This document shows, in pieces, positions 25,689-35,011 of a stretch of DNA of 40,162 nucleotides. Location: positions 1 through 40,162 of the forward strand of contig URUD01000026.1 in the NCBI GenBank assembly GCA_900550935.1. The letters are read 5' to 3'. A program made the translations under genes and the position numbers. Source of the stretch: an uncultured Roseburia sp. GTDB lineage: Bacteria; Bacillota; Clostridia; Lachnospirales; Lachnospiraceae. Each line of letters starts with the position of its first letter. The first letter of the stretch is position 1. The notes below the pieces were generated by a model. The model was not told where the DNA came from. It did not search any database and was given only the letters and a program-made list of their open reading frames with translations.

Positions 25689-27449
25689 ATGGATATTTTT
25701 GGGATACTGACGTTACTTGGCGGATTAGCGATGTTTCTCTATGGTATGAATGTGATGGGAGCCGGACTGGAGAAGATGTCGGGCGGCAAATTAGAGCGCA
25801 TTTTAGAGAATTTGACCTCCAATCCGTTTAAAGCAGTATTATTAGGAGCTGGCGTTACTGCAGTGATACAGTCTTCGTCTGCGACCACGGTCATGGTAGT
25901 AGGTTTTGTTAATTCCGGTATTATGAAACTGTCACAGGCAGTCGGCATCATTATGGGTGCCAATATCGGTACGACCGTTACCTCCTGGCTTTTAAGCCTG
26001 ACCGGTATTGAGGGTGGCAGCTTTTTTGTTCAGATGTTAAAACCATCTTCCTTCTCTCCAATCCTGGCGATGATCGGTATTATCCTTACTATGTCAGCCA
26101 AGAGTGATCAGAAGAAGGATATCGGACAGATCTTACTTGGTTTTTCTGTGCTGATGTTTGGTATGGAGACCATGAGTGGTGCCGTAGAGCCACTGGCAGA
26201 TGTTCCGGAGTTTACCAACATGCTTACCATGTTCAATAATCCGGTACTCGGTGTGCTTACCGGTGCGATCCTTACGGCGGTGATCCAGAGTTCTTCTGCT
26301 TCGGTTGGTATTTTACAGGCATTGTCCGTAACAGGTGGATTTACCTATGGTTCTGTTCTCCCGATCATCATGGGCCAGAACATCGGAACCTGCGTTACCG
26401 CAATGATCTCCTCTGTTGGTGCCAACAAGGGGGCAAAACGTGCTGCTTTTGTGCATTTGTATTTTAATATTATCGGAACCATTCTGTTCATGCTTGTATT
26501 TTATACAGGAAATGCGATCTTCCACTTCTCATTTACCAATGAGACCGTAGGGGTGGCAGGAATTGCAGCGATCCATACGATCTTTAATATCTTTGCAACC
26601 GTTGTGCTGCTTCCGTTTACCAAAGGACTGGAGAAACTGGCATACCTTACCCTGCCAAAGACTCCGGACGAGCAGCAACAGGAGGAGGATGTTTTTGTTA
26701 TCTTAGATGACCGCTTCTTAAGCAGTCCGGCATTTGCGATCGAGCAGTGTCATTCTTTAGTTAATCAGATGGCAGAGATGACTCAGGCAGGATTTTTAGA
26801 GGCAATGGAAGTGCTGACCGATTATTCGGAAGAGAAGATCGAGGATGTGATCGCAAAAGAAAACCGTGTAGACACTTATGATGACAAGATCAGTGCTTAC
26901 CTTACCAAATTAAGCAGTCAGGACTTATCTTATAAAGACAGCTTAAAAGTAACCTCGTTACTGCACTGTCTGACCGACTTTGAGCGAATTTCCGACCACT
27001 CTATCAATGTTGCGGAAAACGCGCAGCAGATGAATAAGGATGGCGTGTCATTCTCGAAAAAGGCAAAAGAAGAGATGCGGATCTACGGGGAAGCAGTAGC
27101 CGACATCTTAAACCGTACCACAAAGTCATTCGTGGATGGAAATATTGATCTGGCGCGTACCGTAGAGCCGTTAGAGGAAGTCATCGACGAATTAAACAAA
27201 GACGTGAAAAAGAATCATATGAAACGTCTGAGAAAAGGAAAATGTACCATTGAACTTGGACTGGTACTTTCCGATCTTGCAATGAACTATGAGCGTGTGG
27301 CAGATCACTGTTCGAACATCGCAGTCTACATGATGCAGCTGACTGACACGCAGTTGGAAGAGCATAGTTTTACCGAGCAGATGGATGAGATTGAAAGCGC
27401 AGAATTTACACGCAAATTAGAGGAATTCAAACAGAAATATGAGCTGTAA
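25689..27449 (+). CDS. Na+/phosphate cotransporter with C-terminal PhoU-like domain
   Basis: A 586-residue membrane protein of the PNaS/NptA family. The two inverted Na_Pi_cotrans repeats carry the duplicated QSSSAT (about 60-65) and QSSSAS (about 200-205) substrate motifs, and each is followed by GQNIGT- or GANIGT-type turns. After the membrane part (to about residue 320) a soluble helical tail of about 250 residues contains FERISDHSINVAEN and YERVADHCSNIAVY, the PhoU metal-site pattern. It likely imports phosphate, with the tail sensing or gating. Lying before the two-component genes, with AAAGGAG before the ATG, it gives the cell a second, lower-cost uptake system beside Pst. Confidence 0.92.
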   Translation: MDIFGILTLLGGLAMFLYGMNVMGAGLEKMSGGKLERILENLTSNPFKAVLLGAGVTAVIQSSSATTVMVVGFVNSGIMKLSQAVGIIMGANIGTTVTSWLLSLTGIEGGSFFVQMLKPSSFSPILAMIGIILTMSAKSDQKKDIGQILLGFSVLMFGMETMSGAVEPLADVPEFTNMLTMFNNPVLGVLTGAILTAVIQSSSASVGILQALSVTGGFTYGSVLPIIMGQNIGTCVTAMISSVGANKGAKRAAFVHLYFNIIGTILFMLVFYTGNAIFHFSFTNETVGVAGIAAIHTIFNIFATVVLLPFTKGLEKLAYLTLPKTPDEQQQEEDVFVILDDRFLSSPAFAIEQCHSLVNQMAEMTQAGFLEAMEVLTDYSEEKIEDVIAKENRVDTYDDKISAYLTKLSSQDLSYKDSLKVTSLLHCLTDFERISDHSINVAENAQQMNKDGVSFSKKAKEEMRIYGEAVADILNRTTKSFVDGNIDLARTVEPLEEVIDELNKDVKKNHMKRLRKGKCTIELGLVLSDLAMNYERVADHCSNIAVYMMQLTDTQLEEHSFTEQMDEIESAEFTRKLEEFKQKYEL

Positions 27450-27469
27450 TCTGCGGTCTGGAGAAAAAT

Positions 27470-28141
27470 ATGGCAACCATTTATATCGTAGAAGATGATA
27501 TCAACATTCGTGAGATCGAACGTTATGCACTCAAAAACAGCGGATATACCGTAGAAGAATTTGAAAGTGGGGCAGAGCTTTTTAAATGTCTGGAAAAAAA
27601 GCTCCCCTCGCTCATTTTGTTGGATATCATGCTGCCCGATGAGGACGGACTGGATATCCTGATGAAAATACGGGCAAACAAGGCAACCGCAGGCATTCCG
27701 ATCATTATGGTGACTGCCAAGACGAGTGAGCTTGACAAGGTAAAAGGTCTGGATCTGGGTGCAGATGACTATATCACAAAGCCATTTGGTGTGATGGAGC
27801 TGATTTCCAGAGTGAAAGCATTGCTGCGCCGGGCAAAAGGAACTGAGACGGAAAGTCAGATCGCCTATCATGAGATTTTACTGGATAATGATAAGCATGC
27901 GGTATCTTTATCAGGGGAGCCGTGCGAGCTGACGTTTAAAGAATTTGAACTGCTCAAATACCTGCTGTTAAACAAAGGGATCGTATTATCCAGAGACAAG
28001 ATCATGGATAAGGTGTGGGGCTTTGAATACGAGGGCGAGAGCCGGACTGTTGATATGCACATCAAGACACTGCGGCAGAAGCTTGGAGAGGCAGGAGCCT
28101 ATATCAGGACTGTCCGTAACGTTGGATATATGGTGGAATAA
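27470..28141 (+). CDS. Response regulator, OmpR/PhoB family (PhoP-like)
   Basis: A 223-residue transcription factor with an N-terminal receiver domain (about 1-118) and a C-terminal winged helix (about 128-222). The acidic pocket is EDD (8-10), the phosphorylation site is Asp52 in LLDIMLPDEDG, and the conserved lysine lies in YITKPFG. The DNA-binding domain shows FKEFELLKYLLLN and SRTVDMHIKTLRQKLG. Three bases separate it from the histidine kinase gene, and it follows a phosphate cotransporter and a pst-phoU operon. It is therefore the likely reader of the TTTACA repeats found in this window. By context it is PhoP/PhoB, although no family-specific residue proves the signal. Confidence 0.9.
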   Translation: MATIYIVEDDINIREIERYALKNSGYTVEEFESGAELFKCLEKKLPSLILLDIMLPDEDGLDILMKIRANKATAGIPIIMVTAKTSELDKVKGLDLGADDYITKPFGVMELISRVKALLRRAKGTETESQIAYHEILLDNDKHAVSLSGEPCELTFKEFELLKYLLLNKGIVLSRDKIMDKVWGFEYEGESRTVDMHIKTLRQKLGEAGAYIRTVRNVGYMVE

Positions 28142-28144
28142 CAG

Positions 28145-29458
28145 ATGAAGAAAAAAATAAATGCGAAATTTATGTTAATTGCGGCAATCGCCATCGTGGT
28201 GACTGCCGTATGTTCTATGTTGCTTTTTTATCAGATCCTGGAAAAGCAGATTTTTGATGATCTCGCGTCGAATGCACATGTGATCGCGAAGATGTCCATC
28301 GAGGAATTCCGCAGTGACGGGGGATATGATCTGGAACAGGATGGGCTTCGGATCACAGTCATTGAAGCGGATGGAACGGTTTTGTTTGACAGTGTGGAAG
28401 ATGAGACCACCATGGAAAACCATAAGAACCGCCCCGAGATAGCAAAAGCGATCAAAACAGGGGAAGGAACATCAATCCGTAAGTCAACTACATCACTAAA
28501 ACATACGTTTTATTATGCGGTGCGGATGGAGGATGGAACGATACTCCGAATTGCAAAAGAGAGCAGCAGTATCACCAGTTTTGTGGCAACGATGACAGGT
28601 CTTATTGTAATTGTAGGGCTGCTGGTATTTTTAATGTGTACGTTTTATTCGCACAGACTGACCGTGCGCCTGGTCGAACCAATCGAGAAAATGGCAGCGA
28701 ATATCACACTGATGAATGAGGATGAAGTGTACGAGGAGATCCGTCCGTTTATCGCTACGATCAAGCAGCAGCATGTGGATATCTTAAACCATGCGCAGAT
28801 GCGGCAGGAGTTCACTGCAAATGTTTCTCATGAGTTAAAAACTCCGCTGACTGCAATCTCCGGTTATGCGGAGCTGATCGCGAGTGGTATGACATCGGGA
28901 GAGGACACGATACATTTTGCCAATGAGATCCACAGCAATGCGGAGCGGCTGCAGAGCCTGATCAATGATATCATCAAACTGTCCGAACTGGATGATGACG
29001 ATCTGAAACTGGAATTTGAAACGGTCGATCTGTACGAACTGGGCGAGCACTGCCTTGCTTCAATGGCGTTACAGGCGCAGAAAAATGAAGTGGCGATGTA
29101 CCTTAAGGGTGAGCATGTACCGCTAAGCGGCAATAAGACGTTGTTAGAAGAACTGATGTTTAATCTTTGCAGCAATGCGGTGCGCTATAACAAAAAGGGC
29201 GGAACCGTTACGATCACCATAACGACCGAGCAGGGACGTCCGGTGCTTGTGGTGGCAGATACCGGTATCGGGATTCCGGAAGAGCAGCAGGAGCGTGTGT
29301 TTGAGCGTTTTTACCGTGTGGATAAGAGCCGCTCGAAATCGACCGGTGGAACCGGTCTTGGACTGGCAATCGTAAAACATATTGTTGCGCAGCATGATGC
29401 GCAGATCACATTAAAAAGTAAAGAAGGAATTGGAACCGAAATAAAGGTAACCTTTTAA
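28145..29458 (+). CDS. Sensor histidine kinase, PhoR-like
   Basis: A 437-residue kinase partner of the preceding regulator. It has one transmembrane helix near 9-29, an extracellular sensor of about 120 residues, a second helix at about 147-166 and a HAMP-like linker. The HisKA domain carries the phosphoacceptor His229 in FTANVSHELKTPLTAISGY. The ATPase domain has the N box NLCSNAVRYN, the G1 box DTGIGIP, the F box RFYRVDKSRS and the G2 box GGTGLGLAIVKHI. Unlike many PhoR proteins I see no clear internal PAS domain between HAMP and HisKA. Its gene ends the phosphate block; a short hairpin terminator follows. Confidence 0.9.
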   Translation: MKKKINAKFMLIAAIAIVVTAVCSMLLFYQILEKQIFDDLASNAHVIAKMSIEEFRSDGGYDLEQDGLRITVIEADGTVLFDSVEDETTMENHKNRPEIAKAIKTGEGTSIRKSTTSLKHTFYYAVRMEDGTILRIAKESSSITSFVATMTGLIVIVGLLVFLMCTFYSHRLTVRLVEPIEKMAANITLMNEDEVYEEIRPFIATIKQQHVDILNHAQMRQEFTANVSHELKTPLTAISGYAELIASGMTSGEDTIHFANEIHSNAERLQSLINDIIKLSELDDDDLKLEFETVDLYELGEHCLASMALQAQKNEVAMYLKGEHVPLSGNKTLLEELMFNLCSNAVRYNKKGGTVTITITTEQGRPVLVVADTGIGIPEEQQERVFERFYRVDKSRSKSTGGTGLGLAIVKHIVAQHDAQITLKSKEGIGTEIKVTF

Positions 29459-29461
29459 GAG

Positions 29462-29494
29462 ATTCTGTGTTACAATAGAAAGACAGAATTTTTT
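29462..29494 (+). terminator. Possible terminator after the sensor kinase gene
   Basis: ATTCTGT (29462-29468) pairs with ACAGAAT (29483-29489) around a 14-base loop and is followed by a T run. It is short for a strong terminator. The loop also contains TACAAT (29471-29476), which could be the -10 of the next gene. Confidence 0.5.
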
Positions 29495-29513
29495 AAGTGA
29501 GGAGTCCGAAAAA

Positions 29514-32500
29514 ATGTTTTCCGTATCAGATATCAAAGAAGAAGCCTATCCGGCAGCGTTCCGCAGGGGAAAAGAATTATACGAGAAGGGTGCGGTGTCG
29601 GATTTTTCCTATGAGGTATATCGTGTTGGAGATCTGCCGAAGGCAGAAGTGCAGGCAAAGGTAAGGGGAAATGCAGAACCATTTTATCAGGTAGAGCTTA
29701 CCATAGATGAAGAGTTTGGAGAGGTTGGCAACAGCAAATGTGAATGTGAAGCTTTTTATAATTACGAGGGGCTTTGCAAGCATTGCGTTGCCGTCCTTTT
29801 TTCTTATGTAAACCGCAGGCGGGCAGCCGATATTTTAAAATTAAGGGGAACGGATGCCACGGAGCGGATCAGTGAGGAAAAAGAACAGGAATTAAAGACG
29901 AACAGTGTCTTAAAAAATATGTTAAACCAGTATTCCATGCAGGCGGGAGCCGTATATCTCCTGCCGGATGAGATCTACGGAAAGGTAGAACTGGTGCCAT
30001 ATTTTAAAATGAATTACGGCTTTGCCACACTGGAATTTAAGATCGGTGCAGAGCAGAAATATGTGTTGAAAAATATTTCAGCCTTTTTACATTCTATACA
30101 GACCAATGAAAAAGTGCGGTACGGAAAGAAGCTGGATTTCTATCATCATATGGATGCGTTTACCGAGACAGCAAAACGGATCATCCGTTTTATGCAGATA
30201 CAGGAAGCGGACAAGCAGAGACAGAGCAAGTTTCATGCCTATTATGCGTATACCGGCGGGTCTGAGCGGAGCATGGAACTCGATGGACAGGGAATTGACC
30301 GCTTTTTTGAGGCAATGGGAACCACGCCATTTATGGCAGAGATCGGCTATCTGCCGGAAGATGAGTATCAGATATCCGAGGAAGAAAAAAGACCAGTATT
30401 GCATATCAAACAGGGGGGCAGCGGCATATTTCTACAGTTAGAAGATCTGCAGGTCATTCATGGAGAGCGTTATGTTTATTTTTATGAGGGCAACCTTATT
30501 TACCGCAGTAATGCGGGGCTGAAAGGGCGGATCTTCCAATTTTTTGAATATATGAACCGGCAGACCGGGGGAGAGGCATATATCGCGACGGAAGAACTTC
30601 CGATGTTCTGCCGTGATCTTCTACCATTGATCCGGGAAAATTTTAAGGTGCAGGCAGAAGGGTTTGATGAGAGCCTGTATGTTCCGCCAAAGCCGGTGTT
30701 TGAACTGTATCTGGACAAGCCGGATGCCAATACGGTCGGGGCAAAACTGGTTGCTGTGTATGGGGATGAGAAATACAATGTCCTCGAAAAGATAGAGCCG
30801 GGGGAAGTGCGGGATGTCTCAGAGGAGCTGCGTGCGAAACAGCTGGTAGAACCGTATTTCAATGAGTATACGTTAGCGCATACCGTGTTTGTGCTTTCCA
30901 ACAATGAAGATATGCTCTATCACCTGCTGACCGGTGGTCTGCGTCGTCTGGCAGATTATATGACGATCTATACCAGCGAGGGATTCCGCAGTATGAAAGT
31001 AGTGTCCTCGCCAAGTGTATCAGTCGGGGTTTCCTTAAAGAGTGATCTGTTGGAGCTGGAGATCCATTCCCCGGATATGCCGCAGGATGAACTGGCATAT
31101 CTGTTGTCTAAATACGATAAGAAAAAGAAATATATCCGGCTCAAAAATGGAGATTTTCTCGATATCGAAGACGACGGACTCGGTGTGCTCGCAGAAGTCA
31201 GCGAAGATCTGCGGTTGACCGAGGCAAACCTGAAAAAAGGAACGATTATCACACCAAGATACCGCGCAATGTATCTTGATGCGGCATTAAAGAACAATCA
31301 TGTATTGTCTGTGGAGAAAAACCGCGACTTTAAAGGCATGGTCCGCAATATGAAAACCATTGAAGACAGTGACTATGAAGTGCCGGCATCACTCAAAAGT
31401 ATCATGCGAAGCTACCAGACGAATGGTTTTCTCTGGTTAAAAACGCTCCGTGAAAACGGATTTGGCGGTATTCTTGCGGATGATATGGGTCTGGGAAAAA
31501 CCCTGCAGGTCATCAGCCTTTTAGTCAGTGAATATGAGGAAATGAAGGCAGGGGAAAAGGAACTGCGCCGTTCTCTGATCGTATGTCCGGCATCGTTAGT
31601 CTATAACTGGCAGAAAGAGATCAAACGGTTTGCACCGGAACTGCAGACGGTCATAGTGACCGGAAATGTACCGGAGCGTGCCGGGCTCATTAAAAAGAGC
31701 AGGGCCGGGGAGATCCTGATCACGTCGTATGATCTGTTGAAGCGGGATGCGGATATTTATAAAAACATTGTTTTTTCTGTGCAGGTCATCGATGAGGCAC
31801 AGTACATCAAAAACCCGTCGACCCAGGCGGCAAAAGGCGTTAAAAAGATAACGGCAGCGTTTAAACTTGCCTTAACCGGAACACCGATCGAAAACAGGCT
31901 CAGCGAGCTGTGGAGTATCTTTGATTATCTGATGCCGGGATTTTTATATCCGTATCAGCGGTTCAGAGAGGAAATCGAGATCCCGATCGTGGCAGAACAG
32001 GATGAAAATAAGATGGAACGTCTGCAGCGTATGATCCGTCCGTTTATCCTGCGACGGTTAAAAGGAGACGTCTTAAAAGATCTCCCGGAGAAACTTGAGG
32101 AAAATATCTTCGCAAGGCTTGAGGGAGAGCAGATGCAGCTCTACGATGCACACGTGGCGCAGATGAAGCAGATGCTGGAGGGACAGACAGAGAAAGAATT
32201 TAAAAAGGATAAGATACAGATCCTTGCAGAACTTACGAAACTGCGGCAGCTCTGCTGTGATCCGTCGCTTCTGTTTGAAGATTATAAGGGCGCATCCGCT
32301 AAAACGGATATGTGTATGGAGCTGATCTTAAATGCAGTCGGAGCCGGACACAAGATCTTATTGTTCTCCCAGTTTACTTCCATGTTAGACCGGTTGACGG
32401 AACGTCTCAAAAAAGAGGGAATTGCCTACTACCTGCTGACCGGTTCAGTGAATAAAGAAAAGCGGATGCAGATGGTCGAGAGCTTTAACACAGATGATGT

Positions 32501-32804
32501 GCCGGTATTCTGCATCAGCTTAAAGGCAGGCGGCACCGGACTGAACCTGACCGCAGCGGACATCGTTATCCATTATGATCCGTGGTGGAATGTTGCTGTG
32601 CAGAACCAGGCAACCGACCGGGCACACCGTATCGGACAGAAACATGTCGTGAATGTTTACAAATTAGTGGCAGAAGGAACGATCGAGGAAAAGATCATTG
32701 CCATACAGGAACGCAAGAAAAAGCTGGCAGAACAGGTTTTAGAGGGCGAAGGTATGGACACTGCAACCTTCACAAGAGAAGAAATACTCGAATTACTGGG
32801 TTAA
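29514..32804 (+). CDS. SNF2-family helicase with SWIM zinc finger
   Basis: A 1096-residue bacterial SWI2/SNF2 ATPase. The N-terminus carries a SWIM zinc finger with Cys76, Cys78, Cys88 and His90 (CECEAFYNYEGLCKHC), followed by a long middle region of the SNF2-associated type. The motor begins near residue 650 with LADDMGLGKTLQVISL (Walker A), then VIDEAQYIKN (DEAQ-type Walker B), LTGTPIENRLSELWSI, and the C-terminal helicase half with ISLKAGGTGLNLTAA and QATDRAHRIGQ. Members remodel protein-DNA or RNA polymerase complexes; the specific role in this organism is unknown. A GGAG ribosome site lies before the ATG. It stands alone between a possible terminator and the manganese riboswitch promoter. 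Confidence 0.93.
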   Translation: MFSVSDIKEEAYPAAFRRGKELYEKGAVSDFSYEVYRVGDLPKAEVQAKVRGNAEPFYQVELTIDEEFGEVGNSKCECEAFYNYEGLCKHCVAVLFSYVNRRRAADILKLRGTDATERISEEKEQELKTNSVLKNMLNQYSMQAGAVYLLPDEIYGKVELVPYFKMNYGFATLEFKIGAEQKYVLKNISAFLHSIQTNEKVRYGKKLDFYHHMDAFTETAKRIIRFMQIQEADKQRQSKFHAYYAYTGGSERSMELDGQGIDRFFEAMGTTPFMAEIGYLPEDEYQISEEEKRPVLHIKQGGSGIFLQLEDLQVIHGERYVYFYEGNLIYRSNAGLKGRIFQFFEYMNRQTGGEAYIATEELPMFCRDLLPLIRENFKVQAEGFDESLYVPPKPVFELYLDKPDANTVGAKLVAVYGDEKYNVLEKIEPGEVRDVSEELRAKQLVEPYFNEYTLAHTVFVLSNNEDMLYHLLTGGLRRLADYMTIYTSEGFRSMKVVSSPSVSVGVSLKSDLLELEIHSPDMPQDELAYLLSKYDKKKKYIRLKNGDFLDIEDDGLGVLAEVSEDLRLTEANLKKGTIITPRYRAMYLDAALKNNHVLSVEKNRDFKGMVRNMKTIEDSDYEVPASLKSIMRSYQTNGFLWLKTLRENGFGGILADDMGLGKTLQVISLLVSEYEEMKAGEKELRRSLIVCPASLVYNWQKEIKRFAPELQTVIVTGNVPERAGLIKKSRAGEILITSYDLLKRDADIYKNIVFSVQVIDEAQYIKNPSTQAAKGVKKITAAFKLALTGTPIENRLSELWSIFDYLMPGFLYPYQRFREEIEIPIVAEQDENKMERLQRMIRPFILRRLKGDVLKDLPEKLEENIFARLEGEQMQLYDAHVAQMKQMLEGQTEKEFKKDKIQILAELTKLRQLCCDPSLLFEDYKGASAKTDMCMELILNAVGAGHKILLFSQFTSMLDRLTERLKKEGIAYYLLTGSVNKEKRMQMVESFNTDDVPVFCISLKAGGTGLNLTAADIVIHYDPWWNVAVQNQATDRAHRIGQKHVVNVYKLVAEGTIEEKIIAIQERKKKLAEQVLEGEGMDTATFTREEILELLG

Positions 32805-32818
32805 TTGGTTAAAAGTAA

Positions 32819-32847
32819 TTGACAAAGATTTCTCAATAGGGTATAGT
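32819..32847 (+). promoter_or_regulatory. Promoter of the mntP riboswitch operon
   Basis: Perfect -35 TTGACA (32819-32824) and -10 TATAGT (32842-32847) are 17 bases apart. Transcription would begin near 32854, giving a leader of about 210 bases. Confidence 0.88.
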
Positions 32848-32865
32848 AAGAAAACAGTTTGGCGT

Positions 32866-33036
32866 AAACTGAAATAAAATTCCGTGAGGGAGTAGTTCGC
32901 GTATATCGTGATTTGTCAACATACCGATTTCTTCGGGCACACAAAAGAAAGAAATCTGGCAAATCTTAAAGAATGAGACTCATGTATTCTTAGACCACCG
33001 CTACAGGTGGGATGGGGATACAGCGAGTCTCTTTTT
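32866..33036 (+). promoter_or_regulatory. yybP-ykoY manganese riboswitch with terminator
   Basis: The leader of mntP contains the conserved parts of the yybP-ykoY motif: GAGGGAGTAG (32886-32895), the internal loop with GTCAACAT, and the second consensus loop GGCAAATCTT, followed by ATGAGAC and ATGTATTCTTA. These riboswitches bind Mn2+ and turn on exporters. The expression platform is a terminator: GAGACTC and TGTATTC (32975-32989) pair with GGATACA and GAGTCTC (33016-33031), followed by TTTTT. A small inner hairpin (CCACC with GGTGG) lies between. Mn2+ binding should prevent this terminator. Confidence 0.9.
32975..33036 (+). terminator. Expression-platform terminator of the Mn riboswitch
   Basis: GAGACTC (32975-32981) pairs with GAGTCTC (33025-33031), extended by TGTATTC (32983-32989) with GGATACA (33016-33022) after a small internal loop, and followed by five T residues. 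Its 5' arm overlaps the 3' conserved part of the riboswitch, so the two structures exclude each other. Confidence 0.8.
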
Positions 33037-33064
33037 GTGGTAGAAGCGGGAAAAGGAGTGGAAA

Positions 33065-33640
33065 ATGGCTATTTTTATCGAATTAGTTCTCATTGGCGTA
33101 GGGTTGTCAATGGACGCTTTTGCGGTATCCATCTGTAAAGGTCTTGCCATGCGCAAGGTAAACAAGAAGCAGGCGGTTGTCATCGGTTTGTTTTTTGGAG
33201 GCTTCCAGGCATTGATGCCTTTCTTAGGATGGCTGTTGGGAAGTCAGTTTGAGCGTTACATTACCAGTATCGATCACTGGATCGCATTTATCCTGTTAGG
33301 TGTGATCGGTGGAAAGATGATGATGGAAGCAGTGAAGAAAGAAGAGGCGGAAGAGATCAAACAGATGGATCCACCGCTCGATTTAAAGGAGATGTTCCTT
33401 CTTGCAGTGGCAACCAGTATTGATGCACTCGCAGTCGGGATCACATTTGCATTTTTACAGTACCCGATCGTAGAAGCAATCTCCGTTATCGGAGTGACCA
33501 CATTTGTGATCTCCATCGGTGGCGTATATGTTGGTAACTTCTTTGGAAATAAATATAAAAGCAAAGCAGAGTTTGTCGGAGGTTTGATCTTAGTCCTGAT
33601 CGGACTGCGTATCCTGCTGACACACCTGGGAATTATATAA
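33065..33640 (+). CDS. mntP: Manganese efflux pump MntP
   Basis: A 191-residue, six-helix membrane protein that expels Mn2+. Two symmetrical halves carry the membrane aspartates characteristic of the family: GLSMDAFAVSICKGLAM (Asp17) and VATSIDALAVG (Asp120). The halves are joined by a charged cytoplasmic loop (about 88-107). Control by the yybP-ykoY riboswitch immediately upstream is the standard arrangement and confirms the call. AAAGGAG precedes the ATG. The CaCA gene follows after 36 bases without a terminator, so the riboswitch probably covers it too. Confidence 0.95.
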   Translation: MAIFIELVLIGVGLSMDAFAVSICKGLAMRKVNKKQAVVIGLFFGGFQALMPFLGWLLGSQFERYITSIDHWIAFILLGVIGGKMMMEAVKKEEAEEIKQMDPPLDLKEMFLLAVATSIDALAVGITFAFLQYPIVEAISVIGVTTFVISIGGVYVGNFFGNKYKSKAEFVGGLILVLIGLRILLTHLGII

Positions 33641-33676
33641 AATACAATCGCTGCAAAGCAGCAGAAAGAGGAAAGC

Positions 33677-34618
33677 ATGAACATTATTACCGCACTTATC
33701 ATTTTAGTCATCGGGTTTTTCCTGTTGATCAAAGGCGCAGATTTCTTTGTAGAGGGAAGCTCCTCTGTTGCAAAACTTCTGCGGGTACCGTCAATCATTA
33801 TCGGACTTACGATCGTTGCCATGGGAACGAGTCTCCCGGAGTGTGCCGTCAGTGTTACGGCATCCTTATCCGGCAATAATGCACTTGCCGTCAGCAATGT
33901 CATCGGTTCGAATATTTTTAACCTGTTGGTTGTCTGCGGTTTCTGTGCGCTGTTTACTCCGCTGGCAGTACAGAAAGATACGATAAAACGCGACATCCCA
34001 TTTTCCCTGATCTGCACCTTTGTGATGCTGATCTTAGGATGGATTGGTATGAGCCTTGGACATCTCGATGGTGTGATCTTTTTAGTGATCTTTGCGGGCT
34101 TTATCATCATGATGGTAAGATCTGCATTAAATGCCAGAAGCGAGGCACAGGATGGTGATGAGATCGAGGTACTTCCGGTATGGAAATGTATCGTTTACAT
34201 TATCGGTGGTGCGATCGCGATCAAATACGGCGGAGATTTTGTCGTAGACGGAGCATCCTTTATTGCATCTGCAATGGGATTATCCCAGAACCTGATCGGA
34301 CTTACAATCGTTGCACTTGGAACAAGTCTTCCAGAGCTGGTAACGTCAATCGTTGCAGCGAAAAAGGACGAGGTCGATATGGCAGTTGGAAATGTCATCG
34401 GCTCGAACGTGTTCAATATTTTATTTGTACTTGGAATTGCAGCAACGATCAGTCCGGTTGCCTTTATTTTTGAAAATGTGATCGACATTATCGTACTGAT
34501 CGCAGTTACCCTGATCATCTGGTTCTTTGCATGGTCGAAAAACGAGATCAACCGCAAAGAGGGCGTTGCGATGCTTGCGCTTTACGTAATTTATATGGTA
34601 TATATAATAGTAAGATAG
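33677..34618 (+). CDS. Calcium/sodium antiporter of the CaCA family (YrbG-like)
   Basis: A 313-residue membrane protein with ten or eleven helices and two Na_Ca_ex repeats. Each repeat has the ion-binding alpha motif: GLTIVAMGTSLPECAVSV (43-60) with SNVIGSNIFNLL, and GLTIVALGTSLPELVTSI (about 214) with GNVIGSNVFNIL. Such proteins exchange Na+ or H+ for Ca2+, and some handle Mn2+. It lies 36 bases after mntP and so is probably expressed when the manganese riboswitch is on, which makes a role in divalent-cation export beyond Ca2+ worth considering. AGAGG precedes the ATG. Confidence 0.92.
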   Translation: MNIITALIILVIGFFLLIKGADFFVEGSSSVAKLLRVPSIIIGLTIVAMGTSLPECAVSVTASLSGNNALAVSNVIGSNIFNLLVVCGFCALFTPLAVQKDTIKRDIPFSLICTFVMLILGWIGMSLGHLDGVIFLVIFAGFIIMMVRSALNARSEAQDGDEIEVLPVWKCIVYIIGGAIAIKYGGDFVVDGASFIASAMGLSQNLIGLTIVALGTSLPELVTSIVAAKKDEVDMAVGNVIGSNVFNILFVLGIAATISPVAFIFENVIDIIVLIAVTLIIWFFAWSKNEINRKEGVAMLALYVIYMVYIIVR

Positions 34619-34642
34619 CATGAATGAAAGGGAGGGATTCTC

Positions 34643-35011
34643 ATGGATTTTTTTGACAAATTAGGAGAAACGATCGTTAGCGCAGGCAAGGACGTGGGAC
34701 AGAAAGCAAAGGATGTCTCAGAGGTTGCCAAATTAAAAATGGACATCCGTTCCAAAGAGGATTTTGTGGAAAAACAGTATGCAGCGTTAGGAAAGATTTA
34801 TTTTGAGGAACATAAAGACGAAACAGAATGTGAACAGTCTGAGCAGATTTTCCTGATCAAAGAGGCACTGGAAGAAGTTGAGCGCATGAAAGCAGAGGTA
34901 TTGAAGATCCAGGGATCTACCGAGTGCCCGAGCTGTGGTGCCAAAATGCCGGAGGATGCCGCTTTCTGCAGTAATTGCGGTACAAAGTTAAATGATATCT
35001 TTGAAGAATAA
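34643..35011 (+). CDS. Small zinc-ribbon protein
   Basis: A 122-residue cytoplasmic protein. An N-terminal helical, charged part (about 1-90, heptad-like in places) is followed by a C-terminal zinc ribbon with Cys95, Cys98, Cys109 and Cys112 (CPSCGAKMPEDAAFCSNCG). I do not know a function. It lies 24 bases after the CaCA gene with a strong GGGAGG ribosome site and overlaps the next gene by 20 bases, so it belongs to the mntP operon. A role as a metal-binding accessory protein is possible but is only inferred. Confidence 0.75.
   Translation: MDFFDKLGETIVSAGKDVGQKAKDVSEVAKLKMDIRSKEDFVEKQYAALGKIYFEEHKDETECEQSEQIFLIKEALEEVERMKAEVLKIQGSTECPSCGAKMPEDAAFCSNCGTKLNDIFEE

Noticed and set aside
33274..34110. 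278-codon antisense frame across mntP and the CaCA gene
   Set aside because: It spans two well-supported genes on the opposite strand and has a composition typical of an antisense shadow.
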